DNA of 64,000 nucleotides from Gavia stellata (lineage: Eukaryota > Chordata > Aves > Gaviiformes > Gaviidae): positions 3,658,001-3,722,000 of the forward strand of contig NC_082613.1 of NCBI RefSeq assembly GCF_030936135.1. Direction: 5' to 3'. Below are positions 25,201 through 33,590 of the stretch, in pieces. Numbering within the stretch: the stretch's first letter is position 1; the number at the start of each line of letters is the position of its first letter. A program made the translations under genes and the position numbers. The notes under the pieces were generated by a model. That model saw only the letters and a list, made by a program, of their open reading frames with translations, ran no database searches and had not been told where the DNA came from.

Positions 25201-28200
25201 GCCCGGACCAGTACCACAGATCATCCCATTTCTGAGACAGGCACAAACCCATTATCCCGCAGCGATGGCAGTGACAGGGACGCTGTGGGATGCTCGCTGA
25301 GTTGAAAGGCACAGTCACTTACCACCTACTGCTTTGGAGGAAATGTGAAATCAAAGAAAATCTACTGTAGTACAACCGAGTACGAGACGTGCTGAGGCTC
25401 AGCATCAGATTTATGCAACTTTATCCACATAAAGTGGAGAATTTCATTATACCAAAAGAACAAAGAAGCTGAAAGACAGAAATACCGCACATTCTTACAC
25501 CTTGATTACAGGGGGCTTTATACCAACCGTTGTCTAGCTGTTGGGATTAGTTTAATTTACTAAGCTGTTTTCCAGGAATGATCTTTTCGATTGTGCTTTA
25601 TTTGGAAGCACAAAGCGTAATCTCTCAGTGAGAAAATGCTTCTTGTGGACCTTGTGGCTGATGTAGAAATGGTACAACGCCTTCACCTTTTTACAGTTCA
25701 AGAGAAAAGAGAGTTGTGGTTCCCTGGCACAGCGTGACTTCGTGCCTGTTGGCCAAAGGTTACAGGTTAGACTTGCAGGTAGGAAAATGTGGAGGAACTC
25801 CTTTTAGTGCTAGAAGTAAGGATTTACTCATGTAATTTAATCTGTTTGTAGACAGAAGGTGTAGTTGTGAGGAGCTATGGCATATAAAACCTTACCAAAG
25901 TCAACACAGAGCTTTTCATTGCTATCAGGAGGATTTTAATCACAGCCAGAAACCACCTAACTCTTGGATAGTCTTGACTGTCCTCAGTTCTTGTAGCCAA
26001 AGGGATTTCAGGAAGCTCAGCACTGCCAAGAGAAGAATCCCCCCATCTATAAAAGCCTGATCCTGCAAGTCTTTACTGATATGGGTGCATACGGGTACTC
26101 TTTCCTCAGGTAATGGTCCTGCTGAGTGAGCTGGGACCGCCTGTGCAATCAGGGCCCGCTCCTCTGAGGAACACTTGCATGCCCAGGACACCCCAGACTG
26201 TAACGGAGTACGGCCACAACCTAATGAGTCCTTAATGATAGACAGATATTTATGCAATCTTAGAGCACGTGAATGGGGACGTTTCCAGCACAAAATGACA
26301 CCTACTGTCACCACCACCAAGGGGACGGAGGGCAGCACGTACGTCCCACAGGAATGTAAACCAACCTCCCTTTACAACACACGGAAGCTGTAGTAAAGCC
26401 ATGAGACAAACCGAAGCCCCCGCCCTGCCAACTAATCCAAGAGGGATGAGTAAAATATTGACCGTAGTAGCTTCTCGTGTTGAAGATCAGGTCTTGACAG
26501 ACCAGCAAGTGATCCTCACAAACCCCGTCCCGTAGCTCGCCAGGACAAAGCCTCCTCTCCTGGCACAGCTCTACATGTCTTCTGTTTGAATCCCTCTGCA
26601 CTGACAGCAGGGGTTATTTCATGAGACCAATCATATGGAACCAGAGAAAGGAAAACGCTATTTTATCAGGCCTTTTCAACCCAAGAATTAAGACAGAAGT
26701 CTCTTCAGGGCAGAGGATTAAGCTGTACGGGCTGCATTCCTGTAAGCTCCTGCTCTTAGTCAGCACTGTGAATACAGCAGTTCATTAACCTCGCTTCGAA
26801 AGGACCTGATGCCATAGAATAGTATTTTATTTCATCAGTATTTCTGCTTATCTTTGTGAAACTCTTACTGTCTGTACTGTGAGAAAATGTGTAGCATCCA
26901 ATCCGTTACTAAAACAAAGGCAACAGTGTCCTTTGGCCTCGCTCTCCAGCCTGGTCCACGTGTCCCCAAGAGCTGCACGCACGGATGTGATCTCCTCTTT
27001 AATGTGAGTTTCCAGAATAGCAACCCTTTAAGGCACTTCCCTGTTATTAATCAAAAGCAGGGAACACAAAAGTCTGTTGGGTTTTTGCTTTCAAACGAAA
27101 ACCACACGAAGGTCTGGACTGATCTGAATTATTTGGTACGAGTTGCCCACCTTCCGGTATTCGTTCTTCGGGAACGAGGGGTGAACGAAGATGCTCCTGG
27201 GGAAGGACCGCCTCCGTACCTGCTGTCAGACAGCCTTCACCGAGAAACAGTGGGAGCGTTGCTCCAGACAAGCAAGAAAAGCATCAACTACTGAATTTCA
27301 TCCCTCTCTGCTACCCTGTTTGTGTCGGTTTTAGTCATAACCTTATCATTATTTAAATGCAGGTTTTGAATTTAATTTCCGTGTGGAGAATCAGCCGTGA
27401 CCTCGGAAAATGGCACCCAGTCAAGAATGCCATTTAATAACAGCATTGAAATCTGTTCAATGTACTATTCTTCATAAAACTACCTTAACCCCTGGTAAAC
27501 TTCCTACGAAGTCTCCAAGAATTTCAGACCAGTGTGAGCAGTTGCGTTGACGCAACCCAGAGCGACTGCTGCTGAAAACTCCCGTACTGAGCACCTGCTT
27601 CAATCCTCCTCTGCCAGCACAAAGGCAAACACCACTGCTAAAGTTCAGAAGTAATTGCTGGCAGCGGCACGGGGTTTGGCAACACTGAATGTTTGCCTTT
27701 GCATGGGGCAGCGGTCACATATGGATGCAAACTCCTCCCTAAGAACAGTCCTGGAGAAATACAAAAAAGAAAAATCCCCTTCTTGACTGCAAGCTCCAAA
27801 ACGAGTTGATACCCAGATCTCTCTGCAACATCCAGAGCTTGCATACCGGCTAAACCCAGCTGTAAATAAAGCAGCACCTCTCCCCCTGCCCTCCTTTTAA
27901 ATACAACTCGACACAAAAAAAAAAATCATAAAAGATTTCAAAGATCCATTGCAAATGTTTCCAGGTTAAAAGACCGCACTTTATTTCGGCCACTCGCTTG
28001 TTCCCACCCAGGATCCCTTTAAACCAGTTCCTACCAAACCTCCTTTGGTGCAAACGTGCTCGCCCACACCACAGAGCCAAGCAGCAGCTCTGTGATTAAG
28101 CGTGTCGCTGCTTTGCAGGAGATAAGAAGCAGTTACGCACAAAAGGTGGCTGGAAGATGCAAAGGCAAAAGGAAAAAAGAAAAGAAAACTGAGAAGAAAA

Positions 28201-31200
28201 AAGGAATTCAAAGCTACAGTGCAGGATATCTTCTTGCCTGAATTTGGAATGGAGCTATAAGAGTCAGGATTTTGTTTCCTCTCTTTTCTCATTAAAAGGA
28301 CAAAACAGGGATCTAACACAAGAAAAACAGAGGAAAGGCAGAAAAGCCCCAAGGGGACGGAGAGGAGACGTTGGACAACACCCAGCTGGGCCAGGTGAGG
28401 CCAGACACAAGCAGGCAGGAAGAAATAACGCTGCTGGGGAGAGGGAATGAGATGGCAATGCCTGTGCACCTCCTGTCACCTGAAGGCTGGCACCAAGCAC
28501 TCGCGGCAAAACTCAGCGCGTTGCATATGACTGCAGGCGGATCTTCACACGTGGACGTGACCTTCTGAAAACCACAGAGAGGACCAGCCACTTGTCCCCT
28601 GCTCTCCCACGTGATCCCCAGCACAATTTCTAGCTCAGCCCATTTGCTGAGAGCCGCTGGCCACTGATGGGACCAGGAGCTTTGCAACCTCCTCTGTGAG
28701 AAAGCGTTATCACTACGTTTGGAGATGGGCAAAACCTTTTAGCTAGCACCGCAGAAAGCAAGCTCAGTCTGGGCCCATTGCTCTCACTTCTGGGGAGGGC
28801 TCCCTGAACCTCAGGCGTGGGGTGGTTTTCTCACCGAGGCAGATCTTTAACTGTTTTCCCGAAGTCCGGATCCGATGCTTTTTTGTGGCTCCCATCCTTT
28901 AGCTGATGAGCCTCTGACACCCTCATAACGATATACCGCTGGGATCCTGAAAACGAGAGGCAAACGGGAACAAGGAGCATGTGAGACATGGGATGCAGAT
29001 GCCACCAAAGCGGTGGATGTGCAGGGGGAAAATGCAACGCAACATCCTCCCTCCGCTGCAAGGGAGGAGCAGGGAAACAGGCAGCTGGAGAGCTGCGGGG
29101 GTGAAATCCGCGTTGGAATTACAATTCAAACACTGGAAGCTCTTCCTCTACCACTGTGTCCCCAGCTACACACGTGCATAAGGACGCAAGTACCGTGCAG
29201 CCCAGCCCCAATTCTGCGTACCTGGGAGGCGCTGGGGGTACCCCAGGATGGGGATGGAGATGAGGAGGGAGGCTGCTCCGGCCCCGAGGAAGCCGATCCA
29301 CCATGCCCCCACCCACAGCGTGTTCTCCGGGGTGATGTCGATCCTGTAAGAAACGAAGCCGAAAGGACACAAGGGAGAGAGGCGGCGGTTTGAAACGGAG
29401 CGGGACAGCTCGGCGTGCCTCTCGCTGAAGCTGGCAGGGGTTGGGGGGACACGGGGGGGACGTCAGCGAAGGAAACCGAGCTCTGGCCTCTCCCATGGCA
29501 ATCTAAAGGAGGTTGCAGAGAAGAGGGTGTTGCCCTCTTCTCCCAAGTGACAAGCGACAGAACAAGAGGAAATGGCCTCAAGTTGCGCCAGGGGAGGTTC
29601 AGGCTGGGTATTAGGAAAAATTTCTTTCCAGAGAATGTGGTGAAGCATTGGAAGAGGCTGCCCAGGGAGGTGGTGGAGTCACCATCACTGGAGGTGTTCA
29701 AGGAACGTGTGGACGTGGCACTGTGGGACATGGTTTAGTGGGCATGGTGGGGTTTGCTGGTTGATGGTTGGGCTTGAAGATCTTACAGGTCTTTTCCAAC
29801 CTTAGGGATTCTGTGATTCTGTAATGTGCTGGGGATGCCACGTCCACCATCCCTCCGGTCACACCAGAGTGTTGCCTGCCTTACCAGAGAGCACAGCACT
29901 TAACCAGCCCCAAAACTACATCACTTAATTCTCCTTTAATCTCTGGCTTGCACATTCACCTCTCCCCATTTCATCTGTGCTTTGGGGGTTGTCACAATTC
30001 TCGTTCCACCCCAGAGCCACCCTTTGTAAGAAAACTGGTGGAAATAACCCGTTCCTTCCTCTGGAAACCCGCTCCCCCTTTTTAACCCATTCATCTGCCA
30101 AAGAGCCTGTAAGGAGATAAAAATAAATTACAAATATTAAAAAGCAAGGAGGGACTGAGCATCCTGGCTGGATGACTGGGAGGACGAGCAGCACTGCTGG
30201 TAGCGGTGCCTCATCAGGGAACTCATTCAAAAAATTCACCTGCTGCTGGTAGCCTCATTAGCGCAGGCAGCGCAGCGTGAGGAAGGGTTTAAGCTGACGG
30301 GTTTGTCAGCAATTTTCTTCCAGCGACAGCCACCCTTCCAGCCTTGGCCCCCCGCAGAAACACCGCGGAACACCACGGGCACCTTTCCACCCAGCCACCA
30401 GGTCATTTCTCCAGATTATCATTATTAGTATTATTATTAATTTTTTACCCCAAAGGAAACATATAGCATAAAGGAAAAGGAACAAGATTATTTTTTAGCG
30501 ACTTACTCTCTGCCAATTTCAGTATAAATATTTAGAAACATTCCTCCTACCAGATAACCCGCTGCAGGCCCAAGGATTGCAGCAGTGTAGAAAACAGCTG
30601 AAAGGGAAAACAAGCCGTGTCAGAGAAAGAGCGGCGTTTCAGCCAGGGATGCTGCGGAGCGCTGCCGGTGCCCCGCAGCCCCCGCCCCACCGCAGCAGAT
30701 TCCCTCCTGGATCCGGGATGCTCAGCCTCCTGCCGCCTTGCACCCCACTCCCTAAGCCACTCAGAAACAAAGCCAGACAGTTTTGACAAGTTTTCACCTC
30801 ACATTCATGTCCCAGGGAAACTTCTGCATCCAACCTGGGAATTTTTATAGCACGGGGCAGGCAAAATTGGTTCAACGGAAAACCATATTTATGCAGTTAC
30901 TGTTTGATTATTTAGCAGGGATGTAGCTGACACCGCTGCCGCATCCCGACTGCCGGCATGATGAGCAGCGGCGTTGTCTCCCCACTGACAATAGGCGAAG
31001 TCTACGCTAAATGCGACACCACCGGCACTTGTTTGGGTTTGCTGCCATGGAAAGATCATTAACTTACTGATCCCAGCCTTGTGATCTCCTTCTCTCCCTC
31101 CACAGCCTTCTGATACAACGGTGTGGGCAGACTGCTACATTTTGAATTGCTTAAAGGTCACCCCTTCTAGCAATTCCAACAAATAGGACCGTAGTTATTT

Positions 31201-32539
31201 GGCAATCACTAAGCTATCAGCAATACAGAGCACAGGAGTGTGCTGAGCATCTTCTCGTGGCTGTGCTTTGCACCAGCAGTATCGGAGCAGCCCAGCGACC
31301 GTCCCCACTGCGCTATGCCACTGAAGGGGTGACATCCCCTTGCACGGATGGGGTATGGCCCTATGGCTGTTTGCCGGAGGTGCTAATGCCACGCAGGCAC
31401 TGGGGCACGCTGGAGGGTCTCCCCAGCTGGCCCCGTGCCGGGAGCAGGAGGCACCTCCAGATCTGGAGGGCATGCGTCGCTGGAGTGAAAATACCCAGCT
31501 ACACTTACAGTTCCTGCCTGTAAATCATCAAACCCTCCCCAACAGCTGCCACTTCCCTCTGATTACCACCTCGCTGGTTATCGGGAACAAAAGACTGGGA
31601 GCACCTCTCGTGAAACTGCTCAGAGTGGCCTGGTCGGTGCCAAGGCAGATGGACCGGCTCTCCCCCCCATCGCCCAGCCCACGGGTCCGAGCTGCTCCTC
31701 CGGCTCCACTCACCAATGTACACAGGGGAGTAGTTAGTCTTGACGTTTTCATCTAAATAGGTGACGCCGAGCGTGTAGAGCGGCGTGGCTCCCATCCCGT
31801 GCAGGAACTGCCCCAGCATGAAGATGAACCTGTAGCCGGAGAGGCTGGAGGCAGCCTGGGCGCAGGGCAGGCTCTGGTTCCCCCCGCAGACACCCACCTC
31901 CGCCGCCGAACGTGCCTCGTAGCGTCCCGTGGTGAAGTGGGGCAAGGCAAAGAGCAGCGAGCCCAAGCCCATGACCAGCACGCCCCAACCCAGCCATCGC
32001 GGTTTGTGGCCGTTCCCCCCAAAATAGCTGACAAAGGTCAAGCAGACGCACGCCGCGATGTCGTAGGAGCTGGCGATCAGCCCGCTCTGGTAGCTGCGGA
32101 GGTCGAAGCGTCGCTCAATGGAGGTGATGACCGTGTTGATGAAGCCGTTCACCGTCATGCCTTGCAGGAAGGAGGCCACGCAGAGGAAGAACAAGATGCC
32201 CTTGGACGTGTTGAAGAGCTGTAAGCACCCGGGGGTGAACCCCCCCCAGCCACACGCCAGTTCCTCCCCTTCAGCCGACACGTATTTAATCCCTTCGCTG
32301 AATGGGGTCTCCTCCTCTCCCGGGGTGATGGAGCAGAGGGGTTCGGCAGACGATTCGGATGGGCTGGGTGCGCTGGAGGACACCGTGCCGTTGCTCAGAA
32401 GGGTTCCGCATGCCTCCTGCCCGCTCGCGGCACCGAAGGTCCGTCCGGCCTCGCCGGGAGGAGGAGACGGGCGGGAGAAGCCAAGCGTCCGAGTGAAACA
32501 AAAGCCATTTTCTCCAGTTGAATTCTGGGGCATTGCCAT
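19150..32539 (-). CDS. SLCO4A1: Solute carrier organic anion transporter 4A1 (OATP4A1), whole spliced coding region
   Basis: This is a plasma-membrane, sodium-independent organic-anion transporter. The family carries thyroid hormones, prostaglandins, bile acids and steroid conjugates. Joining 11 exons (listed separately) gives 2205 nt, or 734 residues plus TAG. Every intron is GT/AG and the phases agree at all ten junctions. Visible features are a long polar N-terminus (about 1-113), TM1 about 114-136, TM2 152-173, TM3 181-201, TM4 236-259, the OATP signature [10 protein letters not shown] at 316-325, the TM8 motif [13 protein letters not shown], a ten-cysteine Kazal-like loop at 514-584 before TM10, and a polar C-tail ending in EEDM. 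The mammalian protein as I remember it is about 722 residues and is highly similar in TM1-TM4, the Kazal loop and TM10-TM12. No frameshift or in-frame stop is present, so the gene looks intact. The paralogue SLCO4C1 is the nearest alternative, but the sequence follows 4A1. Confidence 0.96.
20103..20251 (-). CDS. SLCO4A1: SLCO4A1 exon 11 (TM11 and last extracellular loop)
   Basis: The exon is 149 nt, with acceptor CTTCCCGCAG before 20251 and donor GTGATG from 20102. It encodes [40 protein letters not shown] and [10 protein letters not shown]. Three cysteines lie in the final extracellular loop. It ends in phase 0. Confidence 0.95.
20772..20836 (-). CDS. SLCO4A1: SLCO4A1 exon 10 (65 nt, TM10-TM11 connection)
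   Basis: The acceptor is TGTTCCCCAG before 20836 and the donor is GTATGG from 20771. It encodes [20 protein letters not shown] then TL, strongly conserved in OATPs ([13 protein letters not shown] in the mammalian protein as remembered). It ends in phase 1. This is the shortest exon. Confidence 0.94.
21216..21388 (-). CDS. SLCO4A1: SLCO4A1 exon 9 (end of Kazal-like loop, TM10)
   Basis: The exon is 173 nt, with acceptor TTTCCCAG before 21388 and donor GTAAGC from 21215. It encodes [20 protein letters not shown], then [12 protein letters not shown] and the TM10 segment [20 protein letters not shown]. It supplies the last four loop cysteines at 561, 563, 580 and 584. It ends in phase 2 within an arginine codon. 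Confidence 0.95.
22017..22182 (-). CDS. SLCO4A1: SLCO4A1 exon 8 (first part of the Kazal-like extracellular loop)
   Basis: The exon is 166 nt, with acceptor TTTCCCTTAG before 22182 and donor GTATGT from 22016. It encodes residues 501-556. An NLT glycosylation sequon lies at 509-511. Six cysteines fall at 514, 518, 520, 529, 540 and 544, including the Kazal-type stretch [20 protein letters not shown]. It ends in phase 0 after NGKK. Confidence 0.95.
22445..22527. repeat. CCAATAACCC tandem repeat with duplicated flanks (intron 7)
   Basis: Units of AACCAATAACCCAAT repeat about three times with slight variation. They are bounded on both sides by copies of ACTTGTAGTCTAA(A)CCAATAA (22445 and 22503). 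The whole array sits between exons 7 and 8 and has no coding role. Confidence 0.85.
22811..23006 (-). CDS. SLCO4A1: SLCO4A1 exon 7 (TM8 and TM9)
   Basis: The exon is 196 nt, with acceptor TTTTTTCAG before 23006 and donor GTAATA from 22810. It encodes [60 protein letters not shown] and QMYDGR. The glycine-rich TM8 motif is characteristic of OATPs. It ends in phase 2. Confidence 0.96.
23707..23861 (-). CDS. SLCO4A1: SLCO4A1 exon 6 (TM7)
   Basis: The exon is 155 nt, with acceptor TCCTTTGCAG before 23861 and donor GTAAGA from 23706. It encodes [20 protein letters not shown], then [20 protein letters not shown] and [11 protein letters not shown]. This is TM7 and the following extracellular loop. 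It ends in phase 1. The start reads RSVLLLLKN, where the mammalian protein as I remember it has LSIWLLLKN, so a tryptophan appears to be leucine here. Confidence 0.95.
23862..28834 (-). other. SLCO4A1 intron 5
   Basis: A 4.97 kb intron between the central-loop exon and the TM7 exon. I saw no CR1 copy and no further exon-like frame. It includes an A-rich polypurine stretch at about 28165-28205 and a short GT run near 24472. Confidence 0.85.
28835..28946 (-). CDS. SLCO4A1: SLCO4A1 exon 5 (central intracellular loop)
   Basis: The exon is 112 nt, with acceptor CTCGTTTTCAG before 28946 and donor GTGAGA from 28834. It encodes [20 protein letters not shown], then [18 protein letters not shown], the hydrophilic cytoplasmic loop between TM6 and TM7. 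It ends in phase 2. The adjoining intron 4 is only 275 bp, the shortest in the gene. Confidence 0.95.
29222..29343 (-). CDS. SLCO4A1: SLCO4A1 exon 4 (OATP signature, TM6)
   Basis: The exon is 122 nt, with acceptor TTTCTTACAG before 29343 and donor GTACGC from 29221. It encodes [20 protein letters not shown], which is the superfamily signature at the outer end of TM6, then [22 protein letters not shown]. It ends in phase 1. A CR1 copy lies about 160 bp upstream of this exon in the transcript sense. Confidence 0.96.
29344..30506 (-). other. SLCO4A1 intron 3, carrying a CR1 insertion
   Basis: The intron is 1163 bp. About 320 bp of it is an antisense CR1 copy (29503-29822). The rest is unique sequence with an ATT-rich microsatellite-like patch near 30418-30445. 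Confidence 0.85.
29503..29822 (+). mobile_element. 5'-truncated CR1 LINE in SLCO4A1 intron 3 (antisense to the gene)
   Basis: It begins around AATCTAAAGGAGGTTGCAGA, contains the conserved end of the CR1 reading frame ([20 protein letters not shown]), and closes with TCTTTTCCAACCTTAGGGA and ATTCTGTGATTCTGT. It belongs to the same subfamily as the copies at 5.4 and 63.3 kb. Confidence 0.95.
30507..30597 (-). CDS. SLCO4A1: SLCO4A1 exon 3 (TM5)
   Basis: The exon is 91 nt, with acceptor CCCTTTCAG before 30597 and donor GTAAGT from 30506. It completes codon 276 (Ala) and encodes the fifth membrane segment, [19 protein letters not shown], then [11 protein letters not shown]. It ends in phase 2. The mammalian counterpart as remembered has [19 protein letters not shown] in the same place. 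Confidence 0.95.
30598..31713 (-). other. SLCO4A1 intron 2
   Basis: The intron is 1116 bp between the first coding exon and the TM5 exon. I see no repeat or other feature in it. Confidence 0.85.
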
Positions 32540-32693
32540 GAACGGGAACGCGGAGTCGAGCGGCAGGTCGAGGTGGGGCTGGTGGCCGGGGCAGGTTCGT
32601 GGGGCAGCGAGGACCTGACTACCCGGGAGATGCAATTTTCAGCGCTTACGTCAGTAGGGAGATGGCAAAGGTCTGAGCCAGGACCATTGCGAT
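31714..32693 (-). CDS. SLCO4A1: SLCO4A1 exon 2 (first coding exon): 5' UTR 32540-32693, coding 31714-32539
   Basis: The acceptor is a good pyrimidine tract ending CTTCACAG just before 32693. The donor is GTGAGT starting at 31713. Translation is taken from ATG at 32539 ([12 protein letters not shown]...). A second in-frame ATG lies six bases downstream at 32533 and could be used instead. In the same frame there is a TGA at 32639-32641 and no other ATG between, so the N-terminus is bounded. The exon encodes residues 1-275 plus one base of codon 276: the polar N-terminus, TM1 to TM4, and the extracellular loop with NQS at 221-223. It ends in [16 protein letters not shown], followed by a phase-1 split codon. 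Confidence 0.95.
32646..32687 (-). promoter_or_regulatory. Upstream ORF in the SLCO4A1 5' leader
   Basis: Six bases into exon 2 there is an ATG (32687-32685) in context GCAATGG. It opens a 13-codon reading frame, [13 protein letters not shown], ending in TAA at 32648-32646. It closes about 106 bases before the main ATG and does not overlap it. The G at +4 and G at -3 make a fair Kozak context. It would be translated in any transcript that includes the whole of exon 2. Whether it represses translation is inference. Confidence 0.5.
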
Positions 32694-33457
32694 CTGTGAA
32701 GACAGAATTTTCACACATGCCTTTATATAAAACCATGCCCCATGCCTTCAAATGTTGTTTCTTCCTTTTTTTTTTTTTTTTAAATAAGTATTAGCATTTC
32801 ACTGTGCAGTTCAGCTGGATGTGTGCCCTCCACCATGGGGTGTGTTGGTACCCCAGGTATTGGGGCACCATCAATATTACAGAAAATCCCCCAAACATCC
32901 AAAAGCATTAAAAAACCCCATAAAATGCACCTCTAAAGGCAGTCTCCCTACCAGCTGAAGCCCCTTATGCCTCCTCTTGAAAAGACCCCGGTCAGAGACC
33001 CGACCCTCACTGCGCCAGCCACAACCCCTGTCCCTCTCCTTCCCCCTGCAGAGAACGGCGTGCACAGCTACAGGTTTCCCACTGTTAAAAGTCCTTTGGT
33101 CTCTCTTTCACACTCTGCCAATAACAGTTTATAATTATCCCGAAAAGTTTCCACAGTCAGACTGATTTTATTCCAAGCCCTCAGATCTGTTTACAACTAT
33201 TCAGTAAAATCCTTTCTATAACTAATTAGACTACATGCCATTTCAGGGCGAGCTGGAGGGCAGAGGCAGCTGACTCTAACCTGATTACCGATGCAGACTG
33301 CCTTCTTTCAACCAGTTCCTGTGCATCTTAGCACCTGGTCATGCCGGCAACCAAGAGTACTTTTTCTTAAATCCCTTGGCTGAACTATAAATGATGAAAA
33401 CAATAAGGTTCTCCCTTGACTGCTCCTCTTAAATAGGCAACAAATGCTAGACAAGAA

Positions 33458-33590
33458 TAGAATAGAATAATTTCAGTTGGAAGGGACCTACAACGATCAT
33501 CTAGACCAACTGCCTGACCAAAAGTTAAAGCATGTTGTTAAGGGCATTGTCCAAATGCCTCTTAAAACACTGACAGGCTTCAAGAGGTTC
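33458..33590 (-). mobile_element. CR1-like 3' fragment of a different subfamily (intron 1)
   Basis: A GAATAGAATAGAATA tail precedes TTTCAGTTGGAAGGGACCTA and TCATCTAGACCAACTGCCTG, the reverse complement of a CR1 3' end with a five-base tail unit instead of the octamer. It is more divergent than the other copies and fades out near 33590. Confidence 0.75.

Noticed and set aside
31505..31713. Extension of the exon 2 reading frame past 31714
   Set aside because: It is read-through past a clean GTGAGT donor. The sequence loses all similarity to OATP at that point, and TM5 resumes at 30597.
32118..32618. Plus-strand open frame of 166 codons opposite SLCO4A1 exon 2
   Set aside because: It is the antisense shadow of a GC-rich coding exon, with no independent support.
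32766..32781. Poly-T as the polypyrimidine tract of exon 2
   Set aside because: It is poly-T on the plus strand, so poly-A in the sense of the gene, and it lies about 70 bp from the acceptor. The real tract is the short TTCTGTCTTCACAG.
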